Part shown: positions 16,501 to 24,776 of the stretch, piece after piece
Numbering within the stretch: the first letter of the stretch is position 1
Layout of the letters: each line of letters begins with the position of its first letter
Source of the DNA: Pedosphaera sp.
GTDB taxonomy: Bacteria > Verrucomicrobiota > Verrucomicrobiia > Limisphaerales > UBA1100
NCBI GenBank assembly: GCA_009695465.1
Contig: SIAW01000014.1
Span: 1 to 38,505 of the forward strand
Length of the DNA stretch: 38,505 nucleotides
Direction: 5' to 3'
Translations under genes and position numbers: made by a program
The notes under the pieces: model-generated
Databases searched by the model: none
What the model saw: the letters and a program-made list of their open reading frames with translations, nothing else
Told to the model about the DNA's origin: nothing

Positions 16501-19191
16501 TACCACAACGATGCCGTCATCGAGCTGGTGCCTGACAAGAAGGTTTATCGCGCGGGGGACCGCGCCAGACTGCTGGTGAAAGCGCCCTTCGGTGGCCGCG
16601 CTTGGGTGACCATCGAGCGCGAAAAAGTGCTGCGCTCATTTCAAGTTGAGCTGCAAGGCAACGCCCCGGCCATCGAGGTGCCACTCTCCGATGACGACGC
16701 GCCCAATGTGTTCGTCTCGGTTTGCCTGCTGCGCGGCGCGGAGCAGAGCAAACGCAAAATCCCAGCGGCGGAATATCGGCTGGGCTACTGCAAACTCACG
16801 GTGGAAAAACCACAGACGCGCCTGCAAGTGCAGGTGGTGCTGCCGCAAAGCGATTATCGTCCGGAACAGGAAGTGAAAGTGGAGACGCGCGTCGCGGACT
16901 TCGAGGGCAAGCCCGTGCCGAGTGCGGAGGTCGTGTTGTACGCGGTGGACGAAGGCGTGCTTGATTTGATGGGCTACGACCGTCCCGATCCGCGCGCCTT
17001 TTTCCACGCGCCGCGTTCTCTCGCCGTCCGCACGCACACGAGTTTTCCATACATGCTGGCGGAAGATCCCGCGCGCAGCGCCTTCGGCAACAAAGGCCAT
17101 CTCATCGGCGGCGGCGGGGACGAGGCAGGAAGGCTGCGCGAGAATTTTGCGGCCTGCGCATTCTGGCACGCGCGATTGTCCACCGATGCCGCTGGGCGTG
17201 TCAGCGCAACTTTTAAGGCGCCCGATGGTCTGACGCGTTACCGCGTCTTTGCTGTCGCACACACGGCCGCGCATCAATTCGGTGCGGGCGAGTCTGCTTT
17301 CCGGATCAACAAGCCGCTGCTCATCGAGGCGGCGTGGCCACGTTTTGCGCGCGAGGGAGATCGCATCGAGGCACGCGCCATCATCCATAACATGACCGAC
17401 CGCGCCCGGCAGGTGCGCGTGCAAATGACACACGACGACAAACTGCGCGTGGTGGGCGCCGCTGCGCAGCAAGTCATCACCGTGCCGGCGAAGGGCACGC
17501 AGGCCGTCGTGTGGCCAGTTGAGTTTCTCGCGACAGGCACGACAGAGACCCTCTGGAAGGCCATCTGCACTGAAGATGCCACGTTGACCGACGCGCTAAA
17601 AACAAAGCTGCCCGTTCATCCCGCCACGCCGTTGCTTCGTGAAATTATTTTGTCCCGCACGACAGCCAAAGAAGCGGATCTCCTCAAAGGCATCGACCCA
17701 CAACTGGCCGAGGGCAGCGGCACCATCACCGTCACGCTCTCCAACACGCGGCTGAGCGAACTGGCCGAGGCAAGCGATTATCTGCTGCGTTACCCCTACG
17801 GCTGCGTGGAGCAGACGACCTCCGCGATGCTGCCGTGGCTGGTCTTGCAGCGGCATCATGACGTGTTCCCCACGCAACGATTCACGCTGGCCGCCGCCGA
17901 CAGTGCGATCACCAAAGGCATCGCGCGCCTCGTGGGCATGCAGACGCCCGACGGCGGCTTGGCGTACTGGCCCGACGGCAATCGTGCTGAGTTATGGGGC
18001 AGCGCGTATGGCGGCATGGGCTTGGCGCTGGCAAAGCAGAGTGGTCATCACGTGCCCGGCGAAGTATTGGACAAGCTCTCAGAATATTTGGCCGCGCAGT
18101 TGCGCAAACCCGCCAACACTCGCGGCGATGATGGCAACTACGGACTCAATGAGCGCTGTCTGGCGTTGTACACCTTGGCGCTTTTGGATGGGGCGGAGGC
18201 GGCGTTTCACGAGCAACTCTTCATGCAACGCCGCAACTTGTCCGCAGCAGATCGCGCGCTGTTGGCAATGGCCATCCTCAAATCCGATGGGTCGCGCGAC
18301 ATGGCGCGGCAATTATTGGAAGAGGACGCACCGGCGTTGAATCGCGGCTGGTTTGTCTGCGCTGGCCAATCTGCCGCGCTGCAATTGCTGGCGTGGAGCC
18401 ATTGCCAGCCAGAGTCGCCGCGCGTGGATGCCGCCGTCACCGAACTGCTCCTCGCGCGCCACGGGGGGCATTGGCAAAGCACGCAGGGCAATGCGTGGGC
18501 ACTGCTGGCGTTGGCGGAATACGCTCAACGCGTGGAGGGTCAACTGCAGCCGGTCAGCGGGACACTGATAACGCCGGACAAAAAAGCGCCATTCAGTCTG
18601 GATGAAAAACAGCGCGCATTTGTTTTCACCAGCGAACAACGAGCGGGCGCAGCAGCGGCGAACCTCAAGGTGCTCAATCCTGATGGTCGGCGACTTTACA
18701 TCACCACCAAACTGGAAATGCGATCGAAGGTGCGCCTGATGCCGCGACAGGACAACGGCTTTGCGGTGACGCGCTCGTACACCAAGGTCAACGAAGATGG
18801 CACGCTCGCGCCGGGCGCAGATTGGAAAGTGGGCGATCTTGTCTGCGTCACACTGAACGTGGGCAGCGCGCAGCCGGCGCATTTTGTGGTGGTGGACGAT
18901 GCACTGCCGGCAGCGCTGGAAACCGTGCATCCGGAATTCAAGACGCAGCAAGTGGGCGCAGACCGACTGCGCACATCGGACTGGCGCGCGGATCATCGCG
19001 AGTTGCGCACCGATCGTGCGCTGTTCTTCTTCGACCATTTTGCGCCGGGTGACCGCACCATCCGCTATCTTGCCCGCGTGCGCTGCGCCGGCCAGACCAT
19101 TGCGCCGGCGACAAAAGTGGAGGCGATGTACCAGCCGCAGCGCCACGGACTGGCCGGCAGTGTTGAGTTAAAAAGCCAGCCACTTAACTGA
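13528..19191 (+). CDS. Bacterial alpha-2-macroglobulin family protein with thioester motif
   Basis: About 1887 aa; N-terminal hydrophobic segment; FAFTDRPVYRPGETLHLKGIFR; thioester CVEQ in RYPYGCVEQTTSAMLPWLVLQ (Cys codon 17803-17805); AAGGAGG SD 7 nt upstream of ATG. Confidence 0.95.
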   Translation: MARLQKILSGHMPAVLAVAVAMLALGVKLGGRPNAAPTAAAAQSIASVKITPTGGLLKPSTTFNVQFPAPMVDSDYVGLPATTAPVVFNPPLKGKFIWLSQSSGVFTPEEAFPLGAKYTVSLRDGLTNRDGVLLPAGVLATYAAPVFQATLTGETAGALERNLQPNLTLRFNAPVDANTTAQHLTFRSDKGLRIPAEVQSAHHHHMNRDEDNEDGEAPAPAHVILVRPQQPLTPGKWSLLVAKGLPAVGGAFQTQSESALELGVVEPLAVTSIIAQNYLHVGRSIEIHLSRPLPQSANATALRRFIVLKSQQADVAIPEWELTAVGGALRLHGKLPLGQYTVTVSAGLPLVAGFTLGKTRSETVQIDALESRTFLEAHSDSQSSGGRRTLRLLSLNNRELRVRVKQIDPTYLASLREGYDDAYFTKQNWQNDVMLVRPGQALAYDVVPGKTVYEWRTAFADGDGLPLKTRGAVDVPAEVELHWDTVLNRRAHGLLFVEVAGIGRVRGAQSVNQAVVQLTDIGVVWKRAADEITAHVFSLRNGKPLSNAALRLVGKENSVLAQAETDATGIAQIALRADARWLRVDHGGDVHLLPAQDWVGEVPMWRFRIHHGTEPAEGGRLFAFTDRPVYRPGETLHLKGIFRQFSSAAMHLPVGMEARVICFDARGHEFRRQTLPMSALGSVDADLLIPEGALGGWRASLGIHHKGDKPEAEPIAERTLNFQVQEYQPSTYKITMPDRVELRAGQSLELPLAVQYYFGKPLQRAPVKWMIEGAATGFAPADYEAFHFLDFTGRDNEDADSPGEYQLQGNGELDETGRLLIAPQLPANRDWPKPVEGRLTARVTDINQQTLTARSAVLQHSSEFYLGIRSSERLQHQNQPIALHVVAVGTDGKPWPQAVTAQATLSRVVWHSVRIKGAGNTVTYKNERQLEKLAEQSIATTAHDAEPVASQLVPRSAGEYVLHVRAEDKNGRPVRSAVEFAVSGPEPLSWNYHNDAVIELVPDKKVYRAGDRARLLVKAPFGGRAWVTIEREKVLRSFQVELQGNAPAIEVPLSDDDAPNVFVSVCLLRGAEQSKRKIPAAEYRLGYCKLTVEKPQTRLQVQVVLPQSDYRPEQEVKVETRVADFEGKPVPSAEVVLYAVDEGVLDLMGYDRPDPRAFFHAPRSLAVRTHTSFPYMLAEDPARSAFGNKGHLIGGGGDEAGRLRENFAACAFWHARLSTDAAGRVSATFKAPDGLTRYRVFAVAHTAAHQFGAGESAFRINKPLLIEAAWPRFAREGDRIEARAIIHNMTDRARQVRVQMTHDDKLRVVGAAAQQVITVPAKGTQAVVWPVEFLATGTTETLWKAICTEDATLTDALKTKLPVHPATPLLREIILSRTTAKEADLLKGIDPQLAEGSGTITVTLSNTRLSELAEASDYLLRYPYGCVEQTTSAMLPWLVLQRHHDVFPTQRFTLAAADSAITKGIARLVGMQTPDGGLAYWPDGNRAELWGSAYGGMGLALAKQSGHHVPGEVLDKLSEYLAAQLRKPANTRGDDGNYGLNERCLALYTLALLDGAEAAFHEQLFMQRRNLSAADRALLAMAILKSDGSRDMARQLLEEDAPALNRGWFVCAGQSAALQLLAWSHCQPESPRVDAAVTELLLARHGGHWQSTQGNAWALLALAEYAQRVEGQLQPVSGTLITPDKKAPFSLDEKQRAFVFTSEQRAGAAAANLKVLNPDGRRLYITTKLEMRSKVRLMPRQDNGFAVTRSYTKVNEDGTLAPGADWKVGDLVCVTLNVGSAQPAHFVVVDDALPAALETVHPEFKTQQVGADRLRTSDWRADHRELRTDRALFFFDHFAPGDRTIRYLARVRCAGQTIAPATKVEAMYQPQRHGLAGSVELKSQPLN

Positions 19192-21452
19192 TGCGAAGCT
19201 GGCTGCTGACATGTTGGATGCGCTGGCGCGGTCGGTGCGCGAAGTGGGGCGCGCGCGCGGCCGTTGTGATTGCAGGCGCGTGGCTTTGCCTGCGCATCGC
19301 CATTTGGATCACGCCACTGCCACCGGCACTGATGGCGGAGCCGCAGACCAGCACGCAATATCTGGATCGCGACGGCAAGCCACTGCGGATGACGCTGGGT
19401 GCCGAGGATGCGTATCGTCGCTCGTTGTCCATCGTGGATTGCCCCGATGTTTTTGTGCAGGCCACGCTGGCTGCAGAGGACAAACGGTTTTGGGAACATG
19501 CAGGCGTGGACTGGCTGGCCACGGCGCGCGCCTTCAAGGACATGCTGCGCGCGGGCCGCGTGGTCTCCGGTGCGTCCACCATCACCCAGCAACTCATCAA
19601 GAACGCACAGCCGCGGCCGCGCAATGTTTCCGCGAAATTCAAGGAAGCGTTGCAGGCGATGAAACTGGAGACGCGCTGGAATAAGCGCCGCATCTTGGAG
19701 GCGTACTTGGCGCGGATTGATTATGGCAACGGCTGTCGCGGTGCGCACGTGGCTGCTGCATTCTATTTTGACAAGAGGCTGCACGATCTTTCACCGGCAG
19801 AGGCGGCACTGCTGGCGGCGTTGCCCAACGCGCCCGCGCGGTTGAATCCGCGCAAGCATCTGCAACGCGCGCAGCAACGGCAGCGCCTCATCCTTGCACG
19901 CATGCACGCCAACGGTGATTTGCGTGAAGATGCGCTGTGCCGCGCGCTGGCCGAGCCGGTGCGGCTCAATCGTGTGGGCCGTGCGTTTCGCGCGCCGCAT
20001 TTTGTGGACATCGTCGGGCAGCAACGTCCGCAGGCAACCGGCACGGTGAACACCACCGTGCGGCTGGAGCTCAACCAATTTGCACAGGAGACGTTGCGCG
20101 CGCAGCTTGCGCGATTGAAGGACAGGCAGGTCTCCAACGGTGCGGTGGTGGTGCTGGATGTGGCGAGTGGCGATGTGCTGGCACTGGTGGGGTCGCAGGA
20201 TTATTTCGAGGTAGACACCGGGCAAGTCAACGGCGCGTGGGCGCGACGTTCCGCGGGATCGACCTTTAAGCCGTTCACTTATCTCATGGCGCTGGAAAAT
20301 GGGGTGACGGCGGCAAGCATCCTGCCCGATGTGCCGTGCGAAATGCCGACGGCGACCGGCGTGTTCCGCCCGCACAATTACAACCATCGCTGCCACGGCC
20401 CGGTGTCGTTGCGCGCGGCCTTGGCCAACTCACTCAACATCCCTGCCGTGCACGCGCTTGAAGCGGCCGGTGGCGTGGCTGCGCTGCAAGATCGCCTGCG
20501 GCGTTGCGGGCTGAGCACGCTGGAAGAGTCCGCATCGCATTACGGTTTGGGCCTGACCCTTGGTAACGCAGAGACGCGCCTGCTAGAATTGGCCAATGCG
20601 TATGCGTGTCTGGCGCGCCTCGGTGTATGGCGTCCCTATCGCTTGCTCGCTAGTGATGCTGCGCCGGCGGTGCAACTTTTTGAATCGCGCGCAGCGTGGC
20701 TGGTCGCCGACATCTTGAGTGATGGCGATGCGCGCGCGCAGTCGTTTGGCGTGGACTCGGCACTCGCGTTTGATTTTCCCGTGGCCTGCAAGACGGGCAC
20801 GAGCACGGACTTCCGCGACAACTGGGCCTTCGCCTACACGCCGGAATTTGTGGTGGGCGTTTGGGTGGGCAATTTTGACGGCACGCCGATGCGCGATGTC
20901 TCCGGCGTGACGGGTGCTGCGCCCGTGATGCACGCCCTCATGGAGCGACTGCATCGCCTGCACGGCACCAGTTGGTACACGCAGCCTGCGGGCGTCGTGA
21001 CCGCGAACGTCAATCCGCTCACCGGCAAACGCGATGATGCGGGACGCGCCGAATGGTTTTTGGCAAATGCGCAACCGCCCGCCGCTGCGCCTGATGATCA
21101 CGACGCACAAGGACGTCTGCGGTTAGATTTGGCATACGCGCAATGGCTGGCCAGCAGCGACAACTGGCTGGGCGACCGAGCTGTGTTGCGGGAAGAACAG
21201 GACGATCGTCCCCGGCTGGTCACGCCGCTGCCGGGCATGGTGTTTTATATTGATCCGGATTTACCTGCAGACAGTCAGGAGATCCCGCTTCGGTTGAGCA
21301 GCAATCAGCCGGTGCGTTGGACATCGCCAACGTTGCGATGCACACAACGCGGCGTGCATGCGGTGGTTCGCCTTGCGCCCGGCACGCATCGTCTGCGGGC
21401 TGACATCGGTGGCCAGTCGGTGGAGACGTGGATCACGGTGGAGGCGTTGTAG
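19191..21452 (+). CDS. pbpC: Penicillin-binding protein 1C (glycosyltransferase + transpeptidase)
   Basis: GT51 AAEDKRFWEHAGVDW and GASTITQQLIKNAQPR; transpeptidase AGSTFKPFTY, SLN, CKTGTS; C-terminal BiPBP-like segment. ATG overlaps the A2M TGA by 1 nt (TGATG). Confidence 0.95.
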   Translation: MRSWLLTCWMRWRGRCAKWGARAAVVIAGAWLCLRIAIWITPLPPALMAEPQTSTQYLDRDGKPLRMTLGAEDAYRRSLSIVDCPDVFVQATLAAEDKRFWEHAGVDWLATARAFKDMLRAGRVVSGASTITQQLIKNAQPRPRNVSAKFKEALQAMKLETRWNKRRILEAYLARIDYGNGCRGAHVAAAFYFDKRLHDLSPAEAALLAALPNAPARLNPRKHLQRAQQRQRLILARMHANGDLREDALCRALAEPVRLNRVGRAFRAPHFVDIVGQQRPQATGTVNTTVRLELNQFAQETLRAQLARLKDRQVSNGAVVVLDVASGDVLALVGSQDYFEVDTGQVNGAWARRSAGSTFKPFTYLMALENGVTAASILPDVPCEMPTATGVFRPHNYNHRCHGPVSLRAALANSLNIPAVHALEAAGGVAALQDRLRRCGLSTLEESASHYGLGLTLGNAETRLLELANAYACLARLGVWRPYRLLASDAAPAVQLFESRAAWLVADILSDGDARAQSFGVDSALAFDFPVACKTGTSTDFRDNWAFAYTPEFVVGVWVGNFDGTPMRDVSGVTGAAPVMHALMERLHRLHGTSWYTQPAGVVTANVNPLTGKRDDAGRAEWFLANAQPPAAAPDDHDAQGRLRLDLAYAQWLASSDNWLGDRAVLREEQDDRPRLVTPLPGMVFYIDPDLPADSQEIPLRLSSNQPVRWTSPTLRCTQRGVHAVVRLAPGTHRLRADIGGQSVETWITVEAL

Positions 21453-21496
21453 GAATTGGGATTGTCCGCCGCCGCCCGCCGCGCATATCTTCGCGC

Positions 21497-23047
21497 ATGG
21501 TTTCAACGAACGAGTCTCCGATTCTTCAACTGCGCGAAGGCGATCATGTCGCCGTGGCCAAACGCACGATCAAGGCTGGGACGCGATTGGAATGCCACGG
21601 CCGCGCGCTGACGGCGGCCGTGACGATTCCTGCGGGGCACAAGATCGCCATCAGCAACGTGGAGGCAGACGCACCGGTGCTCAAGTACGGGCAGGTGATC
21701 GGCTTCGCGCAAATTCCGATTGCCTGCGGCGACCATGTGCACTCGCACAATCTGGTGATGCGCAACTACGAACGGCAGCACGCCTTTTGCGCAGACTATC
21801 GGCCGGCGGTGTTGCACCCGGAAGCGGCGCGGCGAACGTTTCAAGGATACGCCCGGCCCGGCGGCCGCGCGGGCACGCGCAATTACGTGGCGATCATTTC
21901 CAACGTCAACTGCTCGGCCTCTGTGGCGCGATACGTGACGGAGCGATTTCGCGGGCCGGACTTTCATCGCGACTTTCCCAATGTGGACGGCGTCATCGCG
22001 TTCAAGACGCAGGGCGGTTGCGGAGTGGATCCGGGCGGGCCGATGCGCATCATCCGCCGCACGCTGGGCAACATGGCGCGGCATCCCAACATCGCCGCGT
22101 ATGTGATGATCGGACTGGGCTGCGAGGATAATCAGATCCGTGGCATCCGCGAGGATCACGCGCTGGACACGTTGAAGCCCGGCGAGATTGCGCCCGCCTA
22201 CATGACCATCCAAGGCACCGGCGGCACGCGAAAGACGATCGACGCGGCGGCGGCTGCGGTGCTCAAAGTATTGCCGCAGGCCAACGATGCACGGCGCAGC
22301 GAACAGGCGCTTGCCAAATTACTCTTGGCCGAAAACTGCGGTGGCTCCGACGGCAACAGTGGCATCACCGCCAATCCTGCCTTGGGCGTGGCGTCGGACG
22401 AGTTGGTGCGACACGGCGGCACTTCGGTGCTGGCGGAGACGACGGAGATTTACGGTGCGGAACATCTGTTGACGCGCCGCGCCGCGCGCCCGGAGGTGGC
22501 GGAGAAATTGATGCGGCAGATCCATTGGTGGGAGGATTACGCGCGCCGCCACGACAGTTCCATCGACAACAATCCTTCGGTTGGCAACAAGGAAGGCGGG
22601 CTCACGACGATCTATGAGAAGAGCTTGGGCGCGGTGTCAAAAGGCGGGCAGTCGCCGTTGATGGCGGTGTACGATTACGCCGAGGCCATCACCGAACAGG
22701 GATTTTGTTTCATGGACACACCGGGCTACGATCCCGTGAGCATGACGGGGCTGGTGGCGGGCGGTTGCAACGTGGGGGTGTTTACCACCGGCCGCGGCAG
22801 TGTGTACGGCTGCAAGCCTTCGCCCTGCCTGAAGATCGCCACCAACACGACGCTCTTTCAATGGATGGAGGAGGACATGGACATCAACGCCGGCACCATT
22901 CTCGACGGCACGGAAACGGTGGAGCAGGTGGGCCGGAAGATATTTGAGAAGATCATCGCAGTCGCGAGCGGCGAGAAGACCAAGAGCGAGCTGCTGGGCA
23001 TCGGCGACGAGGAGTTCCAGCCTTGGTTTCCCGGGCCGCAGTATTGA
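21497..23047 (+). CDS. UxaA family (altronate dehydratase/altronate hydrolase-like) with N-terminal SAF domain
   Basis: ISNVEADAPVLKYGQVIGFA; GYARPGGRAGTRNYVAIISNVNCSA; FKTQGGCG; CGGSDGNSGITANPALG; NKEGGLTTIYEKSLGAVSKGG; GCKPSPCLKIATNT. Confidence 0.9.
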   Translation: MVSTNESPILQLREGDHVAVAKRTIKAGTRLECHGRALTAAVTIPAGHKIAISNVEADAPVLKYGQVIGFAQIPIACGDHVHSHNLVMRNYERQHAFCADYRPAVLHPEAARRTFQGYARPGGRAGTRNYVAIISNVNCSASVARYVTERFRGPDFHRDFPNVDGVIAFKTQGGCGVDPGGPMRIIRRTLGNMARHPNIAAYVMIGLGCEDNQIRGIREDHALDTLKPGEIAPAYMTIQGTGGTRKTIDAAAAAVLKVLPQANDARRSEQALAKLLLAENCGGSDGNSGITANPALGVASDELVRHGGTSVLAETTEIYGAEHLLTRRAARPEVAEKLMRQIHWWEDYARRHDSSIDNNPSVGNKEGGLTTIYEKSLGAVSKGGQSPLMAVYDYAEAITEQGFCFMDTPGYDPVSMTGLVAGGCNVGVFTTGRGSVYGCKPSPCLKIATNTTLFQWMEEDMDINAGTILDGTETVEQVGRKIFEKIIAVASGEKTKSELLGIGDEEFQPWFPGPQY

Positions 23048-23049
23048 GG

Positions 23050-23850
23050 TCACATCACGCGGCGCGGCACCGCAGGCACGTGCAGGGTGTAGCGTCCGCG
23101 AACTTTCTTCAGACGCACGTGATGGCCAAAGGCCGTGCTCAGCGTCGCGCTTTTCAGCGTTGCTGACACTGGGCCGCATGCGGTGGCGAGTCCGCCACGC
23201 AGCAGCAGGGCGTGGGTGAAGGCGGGCATGATTTCCTCCACATGATGGGTGACTAACACCAGCGCAGGCGTGCCGCGCGAGCTGCCCAAGTGCTGGAGGA
23301 ATTGCAGGAAATGTTCACGCGCGCAGGGATCCAGTCCGGCGCAGGGTTCATCGAGAATCAGCAATTGCGGGCGCGCCATCAGTGCGCGGCCGATGAGCAC
23401 GCGCTGGCGTTCGCCTTGTGAAAGATGCGCCCACGGTCGCGCGGCCAAGTGCGCACATTCCAAGCGTCGCAAAATGCCCAGCGCGGTGCGGCGCATCGCG
23501 GGACCGGGACGATGCCAGAGATTGATGGACGCGGTCTTGCCGCTGGCCACGGTTTCCACTGCGGGTTCGTCATCGGCCATCAACTTGTGAAGCGCACTGC
23601 TGACCAATCCAATCTTACGGCGCAACTGCGGCCAGTGAGCGCGCCCGTAGGTGCGACCCAGCAGTTGGATCTCGCCTGCGGTGGGGGTGAGGTAGCCGGT
23701 GAGCGCGGCCAGCAGCGAAGTCTTGCCGGAGCCGTTGGGGCCGAGCACCGCCCAATGTTGTCCGCGCTCCACCAACCAATCCAGCCCGCGCAGGATGCGA
23801 ATGCCGCCGCGTTGCACGCGCAGGTTTTGGATGTGCAGAATGTGGGGCAC
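23050..23850 (-). CDS. ABC transporter ATP-binding protein (ModF-like architecture, single ATPase domain)
   Basis: Walker A GPNGSGKTS, signature LSQGERQRV, Walker B LLILDEPCAGLD, switch His VTHHVEE. GTG start (VPHILHIQNL) inferred; ORF extends to 23940. Confidence 0.9.
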   Translation of the reverse strand: MPHILHIQNLRVQRGGIRILRGLDWLVERGQHWAVLGPNGSGKTSLLAALTGYLTPTAGEIQLLGRTYGRAHWPQLRRKIGLVSSALHKLMADDEPAVETVASGKTASINLWHRPGPAMRRTALGILRRLECAHLAARPWAHLSQGERQRVLIGRALMARPQLLILDEPCAGLDPCAREHFLQFLQHLGSSRGTPALVLVTHHVEEIMPAFTHALLLRGGLATACGPVSATLKSATLSTAFGHHVRLKKVRGRYTLHVPAVPRRVM

Positions 23851-23938
23851 GCGGTGCTTGTAGCGGTTGAGGGCGGCGGTGCAAAGCGAAAGTTTGCATT
23901 GCCACGGCGTGGTCGCCTTTCTAGGCTTTGCCTCTCGC

Positions 23939-24730
23939 ATGATTATGAAAACACAACTCCAAGCATTGTTGGGCGCGGTCTTGTTGACGGCGCTGATGGC
24001 GGTGGCCGCTGATGAAAAGAAGCAGCCGAAGGTGGGTTACACCGACACCCCATTGATCCCCGGCCAGAAATGGCGCGTGCACGACGCAGACCGGCCGCAG
24101 CCGAAGGTGGCCAAGCCCGAAGCCTCGCCGACGCTGGGCGCGAAACCGCCGAAAGATGCGGTGGTGCTGTTCGATGGAACCGATCTGGCGCAGTGGGCCG
24201 GCGGCAAATGGAAGGTCGAGAATGGCTACATGGAAATCAACAAGACCGGCGGCGTGTCCACGAAGGAGCCGCTGGGTTCGATGCAACTGCATCTGGAGTT
24301 CGCCTCGCCCAAAGAGGTGAAGGGCGACAGCCAAGGCCGCGGCAACAGCGGTGTCATCATCATGGGCAAGTACGAGGTGCAGGTGTTGGACTCATACGAG
24401 AATGTGACGTACGCCGATGGCCAGTGCGCTTCGCTCTACGGGCAGTATCCGCCGGATGTGAACGTGTCGCTGCCGCCGGGCGAGTGGCAGACGTACGACA
24501 TCGAGTTCCACGCGCCGCAATTCAGCGGGGACAAGCTGGAGAAGCCCGCCCGCATCACGGTCAAGCACAACGGCGTGGTGGTGCACAACGACCGTGAGAT
24601 TCTGGGCGCGGTTTCCCATCGTGGATTGCCCAAGTACGCGCCGCACGCGGCCAAGCTGCCGTTGCAATTGCAGGATCACGGCAACCCGGTTCGCTATCGC
24701 AACATTTGGGCGGTGCCGCTGGCGAACTAA
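23939..24730 (+). CDS. DUF1080 (3-keto-disaccharide hydrolase-like) family secreted protein
   Basis: Signal peptide MIMKTQLQALLGAVLLTALMAVAA; VVLFDGTDLAQWAGGKWKVENGYMEI; RGNSGVIIMGKYEVQVLDSYEN; PVRYRNIWAVPL. Confidence 0.9.
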   Translation: MIMKTQLQALLGAVLLTALMAVAADEKKQPKVGYTDTPLIPGQKWRVHDADRPQPKVAKPEASPTLGAKPPKDAVVLFDGTDLAQWAGGKWKVENGYMEINKTGGVSTKEPLGSMQLHLEFASPKEVKGDSQGRGNSGVIIMGKYEVQVLDSYENVTYADGQCASLYGQYPPDVNVSLPPGEWQTYDIEFHAPQFSGDKLEKPARITVKHNGVVVHNDREILGAVSHRGLPKYAPHAAKLPLQLQDHGNPVRYRNIWAVPLAN

Positions 24731-24746
24731 AGAGCGATTTTGAAAC

Positions 24747-24776
24747 GGGCGGCGCGAGTGCGCCGCCCTTTTTATT
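24747..24776 (+). terminator. Rho-independent terminator after the DUF1080 gene
   Basis: GGGCGGCGC-GAGT-GCGCCGCCC perfect 9-bp stem followed by TTTTTATT; tail overlaps the 3' end of the convergent gene. Confidence 0.9.
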
